A stretch of DNA of 64,000 nt, taken from Prolixibacter sp. SD074. GTDB taxonomy: Bacteria > Bacteroidota > Bacteroidia > Bacteroidales > Prolixibacteraceae. Each line of letters opens with the position of its first letter. Positions within the stretch are counted from its first letter, which is position 1. Shown piece by piece: positions 45,938 to 54,268 of this stretch. Both the position numbers and the translations under genes were made by a program. Location of the stretch: contig NZ_BLAW01000001.1 of the NCBI RefSeq assembly GCF_009617895.1, positions 3,835,001-3,899,000 on the forward strand. The letters are read 5' to 3'. The notes beneath the pieces were generated by a model. That model ran no database searches and was not told where the DNA came from. It worked only from the letters and a program-made list of their open reading frames with translations.

Positions 45938-46804
45938 TTATTGTATCATTTTTTCAATGGGTACAACCAGGATTCCCTCTGCTCCATTTTTCTTCAGGTT
46001 ACCGATTACTTCCCAAAATTCATTATCGTCGATAACAGAGTGAAGTGAACTCCAGCCTTCTCTTGCCAGCGGCATTACGGTCGGAGAAGTAGTTCCGGGC
46101 AGTACTTCAACAATTTTATCTAATTTATGGTTTGGTGCATTTAGCAGGATATATTTCTTCCCTTTCCCCATTTCCACTGACTCAATTCTGAAAATCAGCT
46201 CATCAAGGATGCCTTGTTTCTCTTTGGACAGTTTTTTATTAGCAACCAAAACAGCCTCTGATTTCATTACCACTTCCACTTCTTTCAGCCGGTTGCTCAC
46301 CAACGTACTTCCGGAACTCACAATATCGAAAATGGCATCAGCCAGACCAATACCCGGGGCAATTTCCACAGAACCGGTAATCACATGAATATCCGCATCA
46401 ATTTTCTTCTCGGCCAAAAATTCCTTCAGAACCTCCGGATAGGAGGTGGCGATTTTCGTCCCGTTAAACCATTTTGGTCCAGGATATTCAGCGGCCATCG
46501 ACTGTGGAATGGCCAGTGAAAGACGGCACTTACTGAAGCCCAAATGTTTGATGATATCAACCTGCTGCTTTTTCTCGGCCACTTCGTTTAAACCAACGAT
46601 CCCGATATCAGCAACGCCGTCAGCAACTGACTGTGGGATATCATCGTCCCGAAGATACAAAACTTCCATGGGAAAATTTTTGGCTGCAGAGATGAGTCTT
46701 CTCTTGCCGGAAATCAGATCAATGCCGGTTTCTTTAATCAAACCGACTGAATCTTCATTCAGGCGGCCTTTGGTCTGAATCGCGATGCGTAATGTTGAGT
46801 TCAT
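45938..46804 (-). CDS. hisG: ATP phosphoribosyltransferase (long form)
   Basis: First enzyme of histidine synthesis, condensing ATP and PRPP. The 288 residues make it the long HisG type, with a C-terminal ACT-like regulatory domain (from about residue 215, KYILLNAPNHKLDKIVEVLPG) that lets histidine inhibit it, so no HisZ is needed. IAIQTKGRLNEDSVGL opens the catalytic part and DIVSSGSTLVSNRLKEVE is the PRPP loop. It begins 16 nt after the T tract of the attenuator, so it is the first gene controlled by it. Confidence 0.96.
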   Translation of the reverse strand: MNSTLRIAIQTKGRLNEDSVGLIKETGIDLISGKRRLISAAKNFPMEVLYLRDDDIPQSVADGVADIGIVGLNEVAEKKQQVDIIKHLGFSKCRLSLAIPQSMAAEYPGPKWFNGTKIATSYPEVLKEFLAEKKIDADIHVITGSVEIAPGIGLADAIFDIVSSGSTLVSNRLKEVEVVMKSEAVLVANKKLSKEKQGILDELIFRIESVEMGKGKKYILLNAPNHKLDKIVEVLPGTTSPTVMPLAREGWSSLHSVIDDNEFWEVIGNLKKNGAEGILVVPIEKMIQ

Positions 46805-46820
46805 GACAAATTTTTAGATG

Positions 46821-46852
46821 AAAAAAAGGCCTACCTTAATTAAGGTAAGCCT
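46821..46852 (-). terminator. Attenuator terminator of the his operon
   Basis: In RNA sense AGGCUUACCUU (46852-46842) and AAGGUAGGCCU (46837-46827) form an 11-bp stem with one G-U pair around AAUU, then at least six U (46826-46821). It lies before hisG, so it must be bypassed for operon expression. Confidence 0.92.
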
Positions 46853-46900
46853 GTTAATTTTGATGAATATTTTTATACATTCCAATTACGGCCTACCTTT
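46842..46900 (-). promoter_or_regulatory. Antiterminator of the his attenuator
   Basis: AAAGGTAGGCC (minus strand, 46900-46890), at the end of the leader reading frame, repeats the 3' arm of the terminator. It can therefore pair with the segment AGGCTTACCTT (46852-46842) and exclude the terminator. A ribosome that finishes the leader peptide covers this copy and lets the terminator form; one stalled on the His codons leaves it free. Confidence 0.82.
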
Positions 46901-46945
46901 TAGCAGGAAATGATGATGACCGTAATGGAAAATTGCGTTGTTCAT
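46886..46945 (-). CDS. hisL: His operon leader peptide
   Basis: Small reading frame of 19 residues, MNNAIFHYGHHHFLLKGRP, with four His codons (CAT) at positions 7, 10, 11 and 12. It begins a few bases after the predicted transcription start and its last codons and stop lie within the antiterminator arm. This is the layout of a translational attenuator: scarcity of charged tRNA-His stalls the ribosome at codons 10-12. Its product itself is not expected to have a function. Too short for ordinary gene calling; the call rests on His content, place and the paired RNA arms. Confidence 0.85.
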   Translation of the reverse strand: MNNAIFHYGHHHFLLKGRP

Positions 46946-46961
46946 AATCTTATTATTGCTG

Positions 46962-46992
46962 CAATGATACATATTTTAGAAAAACGATGCAA
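46962..46992 (-). promoter_or_regulatory. Promoter of the his operon
   Basis: On the minus strand TTG (46992-46990), a 20-bp spacer, then TATCATTG (46969-46962), one mismatch from TAnnTTTG. Transcription would begin about 10 nt before the leader-peptide ATG. Confidence 0.7.
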
Positions 46993-47081
46993 CAGCAGCC
47001 GAAAATAATGGAGGTATTTTAATGTTTAATTAATGCGAAATAAGAATTATGGAGCATTAATTATGGGCATTACCCATATAT

Positions 47082-47110
47082 GAAAGAAGAGGCAATGGAA
47101 AGATTGCCTC
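47082..47110 (-). terminator. Terminator of grpE-dnaJ
   Basis: GAGGCAAT and ATTGCCTC form a perfect 8-bp stem with a 6-nt loop; on the minus strand TTCTTTC follows. A second palindrome, TATGGG-CATTA-CCCATA, lies just beyond at 47062-47078. Confidence 0.78.
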
Positions 47111-47116
47111 CCTTTA

Positions 47117-48268
47117 TCAGAACATATCTTTTACCTTGTCAAAGAAATTTCGGTCTTCTGAACCGACATTTTTTGCACTGAAATTATCCGATTCTTGAAG
47201 CTTTTCCAGTTGTTTCTTTTCTTCGTTGCTAAGCTTCTTCGGTACCCATACATGAATGCGAACCAGCAAATCGCCGCGTCCGTAACCATTCAAATCGGGT
47301 AACCCTTTTCCGCGAAGGCGAAGAATTTTTCCCGGTTGGGTGCCGGCGTCCACTTTCACTTTTACCTTGTTGTCAACCGTTGGAATCTCAGCAGTAGTGC
47401 CCAGCGCCAGATCGGGGAACGATACATAAAGATTGTAAATCAAATCGTTCTCGTCTCGAATCAGGTCGGGGTCTTTTACTTCGTTGATGAGTACCAGCAA
47501 ATCGCCGGGCACGCCACCACGCCGGGCTGCATTTCCTTTTCCGCTAACGGAAAGTTGCATACCGTCCGCTACGCCGGGCGGTATTTTAATGTTGATAATT
47601 TCTTCACCTCTAATAATCCCTTCGCCGTGGCATTTGTCACACTTGTGTGTAATGATCTGGCCCTCGCCACCACAGGTAGGACAGGTGGATGTTGTCTGCA
47701 TCTGCCCAAGGAAAGTATTACTGATGCGTGTAACCTGGCCGGAACCGTGGCACGTGGAACAGGTGCTGTATCCGTTGCTTCCTTTCGCTCCACTACCGTG
47801 ACAGCTATCGCAGGTAACGTATTTCTTAACTTTTATTTTCTTTTCCGTACCATGAGCAATCTCTTTCAGTGTCAGGTTGGCTTTTACCCGAAGGTTCGAA
47901 CCACGGTTTATGTGGTGGTGTGTGCGTCCGCCTCCGGAACCGAACCCGCCAAATCCGCCAAATCCGCCACCAAAAATATCACCAAACATGGAGAAGATAT
48001 CGTCCATGGACATGTCGTGGCCACTGAATCCACCTTGACCACCGCCAAGGCCGGAGTGTCCAAATTGGTCATATCTCTGACGTTTTTCAGGGTTGCTTAG
48101 TACTTCGTAAGCCTCGGCAGCCTCTTTAAAATTCTCTTCAGCCGTTTTGTCACCCGGATTTTTGTCCGGGTGGAACTGAATCGCCTTTTTTCGGTAGGCT
48201 TTTTTTATCTCTTCCGGGCTTGCACTTTTGCTAACCCCCAAAACTTCATAATAATCTCTTTTTGCCAT
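47117..48268 (-). CDS. dnaJ: Chaperone DnaJ
   Basis: 383-residue Hsp40 co-chaperone that delivers clients to DnaK. The J domain has the HPD tripeptide in [12 protein letters not shown], then a Gly/Phe-rich region ([19 protein letters not shown]), four zinc-finger repeats [31 protein letters not shown] and [10 protein letters not shown], and the C-terminal substrate domains. All four CxxCxGxG repeats are intact. It follows grpE by 38 bp. Confidence 0.97.
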   Translation of the reverse strand: MAKRDYYEVLGVSKSASPEEIKKAYRKKAIQFHPDKNPGDKTAEENFKEAAEAYEVLSNPEKRQRYDQFGHSGLGGGQGGFSGHDMSMDDIFSMFGDIFGGGFGGFGGFGSGGGRTHHHINRGSNLRVKANLTLKEIAHGTEKKIKVKKYVTCDSCHGSGAKGSNGYSTCSTCHGSGQVTRISNTFLGQMQTTSTCPTCGGEGQIITHKCDKCHGEGIIRGEEIINIKIPPGVADGMQLSVSGKGNAARRGGVPGDLLVLINEVKDPDLIRDENDLIYNLYVSFPDLALGTTAEIPTVDNKVKVKVDAGTQPGKILRLRGKGLPDLNGYGRGDLLVRIHVWVPKKLSNEEKKQLEKLQESDNFSAKNVGSEDRNFFDKVKDMF

Positions 48269-48306
48269 TATCCGATTTCTTTCCTGTCAGTTAAAATCTT
48301 CCGTTT

Positions 48307-48945
48307 TTATTCACCAACGACTACTTTGGCAAATCGAATCACTTTCTCATTCAATACATATCCCTTCTGGATAACATCTACCACTTTGCCTTTTAGTTCC
48401 TCGGAAGGTGCCGGAATTTTCGTCAGGGCCTCATGCAGATCGGTATCGAATTCTGTTCCGTTGGCTTCTATTTCCTTAATGCCATTCTGATTCAGAAAAT
48501 CTTTGAATTTGCTGTAGATCAATAGCAGGCCGTCTTTTACAGCATTTTCATCAAGCCCTTGTTCCATTGAGCCAATGGCGCGTTCAAAATCATCAATAAC
48601 CGGAAGGATGTTGGTCAAAATACTTTCGCCAGCTGTTTTGGTCAGTTCCATTTTTTCCTTCAATGTTCTTCTGCGGTAGTTATCAAACTCAGCAGAAAGA
48701 CGCAGATATTTGTCATTCATCTGTTCAATCTGCTTTTCCAACGCTGCTATTTTGTCTGCGTCTTTGTCTTTTTTTGACTTTTTATTGTCTTTTTTATCCT
48801 CATGTTTCTCTTCTGATTGCTGTTCTTTTTCAGCAGTTGAAACTTCGTTACCTTCGGAGGAGTTGTCCTTTGTTACTTCTTGTTCTTCCATTTTATTGGT
48901 ATTCATATCCTTTTGTTCCTCCTGTTTGTTTTTTTCCTTGCTCAT
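48307..48945 (-). CDS. grpE: Nucleotide exchange factor GrpE
   Basis: 212 residues; releases ADP from DnaK. The first ~65 residues are a charged, low-complexity Glu/Lys tail, followed by the long dimer helix (IAALEKQIEQMNDKYLRLSAEFDNYRRR, coiled coil) and the beta-wing domain with GLLLIYSKFKDFL and the end motif KGYVLNEKVIRFAKVVV. Length is typical for Bacteroidota. The 163-bp gap upstream holds its own promoter element. Confidence 0.95.
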   Translation of the reverse strand: MSKEKNKQEEQKDMNTNKMEEQEVTKDNSSEGNEVSTAEKEQQSEEKHEDKKDNKKSKKDKDADKIAALEKQIEQMNDKYLRLSAEFDNYRRRTLKEKMELTKTAGESILTNILPVIDDFERAIGSMEQGLDENAVKDGLLLIYSKFKDFLNQNGIKEIEANGTEFDTDLHEALTKIPAPSEELKGKVVDVIQKGYVLNEKVIRFAKVVVGE

Positions 48946-49074
48946 ACGAATAAAGTTTTCTAAACGAGTTCGTCACTGGTCAACAAAATTTTTGCCAATT
49001 GCTGATTTCGGACAATTTGACATTTTTATTCCCGGCCGACTGTCAAAACGATTGAGTCGAAACAGATTTGTCCG

Positions 49075-49082
49075 CAAAAGTA
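49075..49082 (-). promoter_or_regulatory. -7 promoter element of grpE-dnaJ
   Basis: TACTTTTG on the minus strand, with TTTG 22 bp upstream (slightly long spacer). It would give a ~120-nt leader. No CIRCE element is seen. Confidence 0.5.
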
Positions 49083-49108
49083 AGGAATCCTATCGGACTG
49101 TTTACAAA

Positions 49109-49663
49109 TTATTTTTGCAAGGTCGAAAGTGTCTCAATCAATCGGTTACCACGTAAATTTCTGGCAACAATAACACCATTGCCATTGATGAGGAAATTGG
49201 TGGGAATACCGCGTACACCATAAACCCCCGCATATTTTGACATCCAGCCTTTCAAATCACTTACTTGCCATGGCCATGACAAACCGTCCATTTTAACGGC
49301 GCGTTCCCAGGCAATGTGACTTTGGTCGAGCGAAACACTAAAAATGGTAAAGCCCTCGCCTTCAATGAAATTCTTGTCCTTAAACTCATCGTAAGCTTTT
49401 ACCACATTCGGATTTTCCCGGCGGCAAGGTCCACACCACGATGCCCAAAAGTCGATCAAAACCATTTTTCCGCGAAGAGCGGAAAGTTTAAGGGTATCGC
49501 CATTGATGCCGGTTTCCACGATATTGGGCGCAGTTCTTCCTATTGACGTTCCGACAGGAGGAAAAGTGCTTTTATTCTTATGATCTTTGGCGAAGCTTGT
49601 TTGGGCCGCAAAGGCAATAAAAGCGGATATTAATAATGATAAGGTGAAAGTGCGATATTTCAT
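49109..49663 (-). CDS. TlpA-family thiol-disulfide protein
   Basis: 184 residues with a signal peptide (FTLSLLISAFIAFAAQTSFA), so periplasmic. The CxxC motif is in LIDFWASWCGPCRRENP, and the cis-Pro in GVRGIPTNFLINGNGVI is present. The insert between them (FIEGEGFTIFSVSLDQSHIAW) fits ResA/TlpA proteins. It likely reduces disulfides or supports cytochrome maturation; the actual partner is unknown. It is 35 bp after murA and precedes grpE by 163 bp. Confidence 0.9.
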   Translation of the reverse strand: MKYRTFTLSLLISAFIAFAAQTSFAKDHKNKSTFPPVGTSIGRTAPNIVETGINGDTLKLSALRGKMVLIDFWASWCGPCRRENPNVVKAYDEFKDKNFIEGEGFTIFSVSLDQSHIAWERAVKMDGLSWPWQVSDLKGWMSKYAGVYGVRGIPTNFLINGNGVIVARNLRGNRLIETLSTLQK

Positions 49664-49698
49664 GTCTATGTTTTTTCGACGTTCAGGAATTGCGTTCC

Positions 49699-51006
49699 TT
49701 ACGATTCTCTTACAATCTTCGCGCCAAGACTGTTCAACCGAACGTCGATCGCTTCGTAACCCCGGTCTATTTGTTCGATGTGATCGATGGTAGAAGTGCC
49801 CGTAGCGGAGAGAGCGGCGATAAGCAGCGCTACTCCGGCACGGATGTCAGGAGATGTCATGTGAGTTCCTCTTAGTTGGACTGCCCGGTCAAGCCCGATA
49901 ACAGTTGCGCGATGAGGGTCGCAGAGAATAATTTTGGCGCCCATGTCAATCAACCGGTCAACAAAAAACAGGCGGCTTTCGAACATTTTTTGGTGTATCA
50001 AAACACTACCCCGCGCCTGTGTTGCTACCACAAGAAATACACTGAGCAAGTCGGGGGTTAATCCGGGCCAGGGCGCATCGGCAATTGACATGATGGAACC
50101 GTCGATAAACGATTCCACTTCGTAATGTTTCTGGGACGGAATAAAAAGATCGTTGCCCCGGTTTTCAACATGAATGCCTAACCGTCGAAAAGCATCGGGA
50201 ATGATGCCCAGGTCATGTAATGAAACATTTTTAATTGACAGAGCGGAGGAAGTCATGGCTGCGAGGCCGATAAAACTTCCTATTTCAATCATATCGGGTA
50301 GCAGCGAGTGATTACAACCACTAAGCGAGTCAACACCATCAATAGTCAACAGATTGGAGCCAATCCCACTGATGTTTGCCCCCATCGAATTGAGCATTTT
50401 GCACAACTGCTGCACATAGGGCTCGCAGGCAGCATTGTAAATTGTTGTGGTTCCTTTGGCCAGCGTTGCGGCCATTATCAGGTTGGCTGTGCCGGTCACC
50501 GAAGCTTCATCAAGGAGCATGTAGGCGCCGCTTAGTTGGTCCGCCTTAATTTGGTATTGACATTTATCGGCATCATAATGGAAATCAGCGCCCATCTTTT
50601 CGAGTCCGATGAAGTGGGTGTCTAATCTGCGGCGACCGATTTTATCGCCGCCAGGCTGCGGAATGATCCCTCTCCCAAAACGAGCTAATAGCGGACCGAT
50701 TATCATGATGGAACCGCGCAAGCCACCAGCCAGCTTCCTGAATTCTTCAGTATTGATGTAGTTGATGTTGACTTGATTGGCCTGAAAGTCGTAATTCCCT
50801 TTCTCTTTACGGGTAACTTTCACGCCAAATCCTTTCAGTGTTTCGATGAGCTTCAGAACATCGCTGATTTCGGGAATGTTGGAGATATTTACTTCCTCGT
50901 CGGTGAGCAAAACTGCACAAATAACCTGTAAAGCTTCGTTTTTGGCGCCCTGAGGAATCAGTTCTCCGGTGAGTTGTTGGCCACCTTCTATGATAAACCG
51001 TGCCAT
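49699..51006 (-). CDS. murA: UDP-N-acetylglucosamine 1-carboxyvinyltransferase
   Basis: 435-residue enzyme that adds enolpyruvate to UDP-GlcNAc, the first committed step of peptidoglycan synthesis. The N-terminal GGQQLTGELIPQGAKNEAL contains the Lys-Asn pair that binds substrate, and RGSIMIIGPLLARFG follows. In the active loop IPQPGGDKIGRRRLDTH, Asp121 replaces the Cys found at E. coli position 115; that exchange is known to give fosfomycin insensitivity while keeping activity. The inside-out alpha/beta barrel is complete. It starts 12 bp after the DUF4290 gene. Confidence 0.96.
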   Translation of the reverse strand: MARFIIEGGQQLTGELIPQGAKNEALQVICAVLLTDEEVNISNIPEISDVLKLIETLKGFGVKVTRKEKGNYDFQANQVNINYINTEEFRKLAGGLRGSIMIIGPLLARFGRGIIPQPGGDKIGRRRLDTHFIGLEKMGADFHYDADKCQYQIKADQLSGAYMLLDEASVTGTANLIMAATLAKGTTTIYNAACEPYVQQLCKMLNSMGANISGIGSNLLTIDGVDSLSGCNHSLLPDMIEIGSFIGLAAMTSSALSIKNVSLHDLGIIPDAFRRLGIHVENRGNDLFIPSQKHYEVESFIDGSIMSIADAPWPGLTPDLLSVFLVVATQARGSVLIHQKMFESRLFFVDRLIDMGAKIILCDPHRATVIGLDRAVQLRGTHMTSPDIRAGVALLIAALSATGTSTIDHIEQIDRGYEAIDVRLNSLGAKIVRES

Positions 51007-51018
51007 GTAAGTCGCTAA

Positions 51019-51630
51019 TTACTTATGTTTCCGGTTTGCTCCTTTGGTTTTCTTTTTATTACTGTTCCCGCCGGTTCTGAGTATGTCGCGTGCATCGGCA
51101 AGCCTGGGGGCTTGTTCAATTTTCAGGGTGCCTCCTGATAATTCTTCCAGGTCCTTTAGTATTTTATCATCATTTACTGTTTCCTTATTCCAGACCACAA
51201 ATGATTTTTTCATCTGATTAGCCAGCATTTGAATGAGCTGCTTTTTCTCCGGACTTCCATCTTCGTACTGGGAAGCTTGCTCAATCATCTTTTCAATAAG
51301 TTTTCCGTAGTGACGATATTTTATGGGTGTATGATCGTAAGGCACCGGCTTGGGTTTTTCAAGAAAGGTTTCCGGACGGGGAGGATCATACGGGTAGTCA
51401 ATATCGAGTTTGAAATCGGACATGATGGCGATGTGATCCCATAATTTATGCCTGAAGTCGCTGACATCACGCAGATAGGGATACATGTTTCCCATAATCT
51501 CGATAATTTGATTGGCTGCACGGTTCCTTTCTTCGCGGTCTTCGATAGAAACCACGTAATCAACCATCTTGTGAATATTCCTTCCGTATTCAGGAAGTTT
51601 CAGTTTTTTACGATTCGAGTTATAATCCAT
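51019..51630 (-). CDS. DUF4290 domain protein
   Basis: About 203 residues from the ATG at 51630, which gives the family's usual N-terminus (MDYNSNRKKLKLPEYGRNI); an upstream ATG at 51663 adds 11 residues. The protein is soluble, helical and charged, with DVSDFRHKLWDHIAIMSDF near residue 60, a Pro-rich DYPYDPPRPETFLEKPKP stretch and a basic Lys/Arg tail (KKKTKGANRKHK) that could touch nucleic acid. No function is known to me. Placement right before murA is a frequent arrangement in Bacteroidota. Confidence 0.83.
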   Translation of the reverse strand: MDYNSNRKKLKLPEYGRNIHKMVDYVVSIEDREERNRAANQIIEIMGNMYPYLRDVSDFRHKLWDHIAIMSDFKLDIDYPYDPPRPETFLEKPKPVPYDHTPIKYRHYGKLIEKMIEQASQYEDGSPEKKQLIQMLANQMKKSFVVWNKETVNDDKILKDLEELSGGTLKIEQAPRLADARDILRTGGNSNKKKTKGANRKHK

Positions 51631-51786
51631 TGAAAAGTATCTTCGGTTAAGTGGCATTTGCATAATGCGGGAATATCAGGCAAAAGCACGAGGGATTTCG
51701 ATCACAAATCTAATTCTTTTGCCGCATATTACAAAAAGTTAAGATTTTCGGGGTATGGAAAACGAATATTCGTTTGCTGCCAATGG

Positions 51787-54102
51787 CTATTCTACAATTT
51801 TCAATTTGGCAAATTTCAGCAACAGGTGTTTTTCTCCGGCATTGGGGAAGAAGACCTTTGCCTTCCGGTCGGGCATTGTTCCCTCGATGGCAATGACTTT
51901 CCCCCGCCCGAAACGTTGGTGCTCCACAAACATACCCGCCTGAATTTCCTCCGGATCGCTTCCGGTAAATGCGGCTGTGTTTTGCCGGCTGGCTTCGTTT
52001 ATGCGGGTGAGTCGTTTGCCCAGATGTTCATTCCCCTGTTGACTACGAATGCCCATCGGATTTCTTCTTATGGGGGCTTCTTCTTTTGCAGGCGGAACGG
52101 ATTCGCGCCGGGGAAGGTGAGCCTGGAGGCCACCCGATTTCATGTTGAGAAATTGCTCATCGATTTCACCAATAAAACGGCTGGGATTGCAAAATTCCAG
52201 GTTTCCCCAGCGATAACGCTGTTTGGCAAATGACAGCCAGGCATTTTCTTTGGCCCGGGTGAGGGCCACATAAAAAAGGCGTCTTTCTTCTTCGAGTTCT
52301 GCTCCCGTTAAGGTCCCGGAGAATCCTGATGGGAAAAGATTCTCTTCCAAACCAACGATGAACACATTTTTAAACTCCAGTCCCTTTGATGAGTGGACCG
52401 TCATCAAGGTCACCTTATCAAAATCTTCTTCTTTATCAGTATCCTGATCGGTGAGCAGGGCAACCTCCTCCATGAAATTATTGAGCTGGTTTGGACGTCC
52501 TTCTTCTTTTGCGTTCAGCGAAAAATCCTGAACCGCATTCAGTAATTCCTGGACATTCTCGTACCGGCTCAGGTTTTCCGGCGTTTTATCCTTGTAAAAC
52601 TCTTTTAGCATGCCGCTTTCCGTAGCAATTTTCAAGGCCAGTTCATAAGCCTCCATCGAAGTTAATTGTCTGGCAAATCCTTCAATCATGTGAATAAAAC
52701 CGGCTACTTTGCGTTGTGTCCCTGCGTTCAGCCCGGCCGTTTGGCAATCGTCCGGATTGGAGGCAATATCCCAAATACTTTGATCGTTCTGAATTGCATA
52801 GGCCTCCAGCCGGCCCATGGTGGTATTGCCAATTCCACGTGCCGGATAATTGATAACCCGCTTCAATGCTTCGTCATCTTTCACGTTAATGGTTAACCGG
52901 TAGTAGGCCAGCAAATCCTTAATTTCCTTGCGTTGATAAAACGACAGGCCTCCATATATTTTATAAGGGATATTGCGCTTTCGCAAAGCCTCTTCAAAAA
53001 TACGCGACTGCGCATTGGTCCGATACAGAATGGCAAAGTCGGCAAACCGGTGCTGATGGTTCATCCGGGTATCGATAATCTCATTTGCCACCAGGTAGCC
53101 TTCTTCGTTGTCGGTCAATGCACCGATTACCTGAATTTTTTCTCCTTCGGCGTTTTCACTGAATACCCGTTTGGGAAGCTGGTGTTTATTTTTTTCGATG
53201 AGACTGTTGGCCGCGTCCACGATGGTTTGTGTCGACCGATAATTCTGCTCCAGCTTATATGTGTTGAATTCCGGATAATCTTTCCGGAAGTTCAGGATAT
53301 TTTCAATTTTGGCTCCCCGGAAGGAGTAAATGCTTTGGGCGTCGTCGCCAACCACGCAAATATTTTCGTGACCCAGAGCCAGCTTTTTTACAATCAGGTA
53401 TTGCGAAAAGTTGGTATCCTGGTACTCGTCGACCAAAATGTATTTGAAGCGCTGCTGATATTTTGCCAGGATTTCCTCGTGGTTCTTGAATAACAAATTC
53501 GTTTGCAGCAGCAGATCGTCAAAATCCATGGCGCCGGCATTTCTACAGCGGCGGGCGTATTCTTTGTAAACTTCAGCAAGCCGGGGCATTCGCGATGCCT
53601 GGTCAGCTTCCCGAATCTCACTGTTTTGCAGATAAGCCATTGGTGTAATGAGGTTATTCTTGGCTGCCGAAATGCGGCTATAAACCAAACCAGGCTTGTA
53701 GGTTTTATCATCAAGTTTCATGTTCTTGATGATGGTCTTCAGCAGGCTTTTGGTGTCCTGTGTGTCGTAAATAGTGAAGCTGGACGGGTAGCCGATGATT
53801 TCTGCTTCGCCACGAAGGATTCTGGCAAAAATGGAGTGAAATGTTCCCATCCAGAGATATCGGGCTGTTTGAGGACCCACAATTTTGGCAATTCGTTCCT
53901 TCATTTCGCGGGCTGCCTTGTTGGTGAAGGTAAGTGCCAGTACAGACGAAGGCGGAACACCATTCTTCAGCAAGTGAGCAATCCGGTATGTTAGCACGCG
54001 TGTTTTCCCTGAACCGGCACCGGCAATTACCAGCGAAGGCCCTTCGGTGTTGACAACGGCATTGCGTTGGGCTTCATTTAATTCATTGAGGTAGTCGTTC
54101 AC
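51787..54102 (-). CDS. UvrD/PcrA-type ATP-dependent DNA helicase
   Basis: 771-residue superfamily-1A 3'-5' helicase for repair and replication-fork clearing. Walker A is VIAGAGSGKTRVLTYR near residue 25, Walker B ILVDEYQDTN near 225, with GDDAQSIYSFRGA (motif III) and QNYRSTQTIVDAA (motif IV). Motifs V and VI are in LMTVHSSKGLEFKNVFIVG and EERRLFYVALTRAKE. The C-terminal ~60 residues hold a PcrA-like tudor fold (GMFVEHQRFGRGKVIAIEG). The start is GTG. It ends 156 bp before the DUF4290 gene. Confidence 0.95.
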   Translation of the reverse strand: MNDYLNELNEAQRNAVVNTEGPSLVIAGAGSGKTRVLTYRIAHLLKNGVPPSSVLALTFTNKAAREMKERIAKIVGPQTARYLWMGTFHSIFARILRGEAEIIGYPSSFTIYDTQDTKSLLKTIIKNMKLDDKTYKPGLVYSRISAAKNNLITPMAYLQNSEIREADQASRMPRLAEVYKEYARRCRNAGAMDFDDLLLQTNLLFKNHEEILAKYQQRFKYILVDEYQDTNFSQYLIVKKLALGHENICVVGDDAQSIYSFRGAKIENILNFRKDYPEFNTYKLEQNYRSTQTIVDAANSLIEKNKHQLPKRVFSENAEGEKIQVIGALTDNEEGYLVANEIIDTRMNHQHRFADFAILYRTNAQSRIFEEALRKRNIPYKIYGGLSFYQRKEIKDLLAYYRLTINVKDDEALKRVINYPARGIGNTTMGRLEAYAIQNDQSIWDIASNPDDCQTAGLNAGTQRKVAGFIHMIEGFARQLTSMEAYELALKIATESGMLKEFYKDKTPENLSRYENVQELLNAVQDFSLNAKEEGRPNQLNNFMEEVALLTDQDTDKEEDFDKVTLMTVHSSKGLEFKNVFIVGLEENLFPSGFSGTLTGAELEEERRLFYVALTRAKENAWLSFAKQRYRWGNLEFCNPSRFIGEIDEQFLNMKSGGLQAHLPRRESVPPAKEEAPIRRNPMGIRSQQGNEHLGKRLTRINEASRQNTAAFTGSDPEEIQAGMFVEHQRFGRGKVIAIEGTMPDRKAKVFFPNAGEKHLLLKFAKLKIVE

Positions 54103-54268
54103 GACGGGAGTGGATTAATCGGTTAAAAATACTGGATTCTATTCAGAACCACTTGCAAATATAACTGCCTGTATGGAAAAATTTCAATGGTCTGTAAAGG
54201 AATTCAAATTAATTCCCGTCGATTATTTTTATACTTGTATTCAGGTTTAACCGCAAAGAATTACCTGC

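Noticed and set aside
46821-46945. T-box or other riboswitch upstream of hisG
   Set aside because: No T-box specifier fold; the His-rich reading frame and alternative arms explain the region as ribosome-dependent attenuation.
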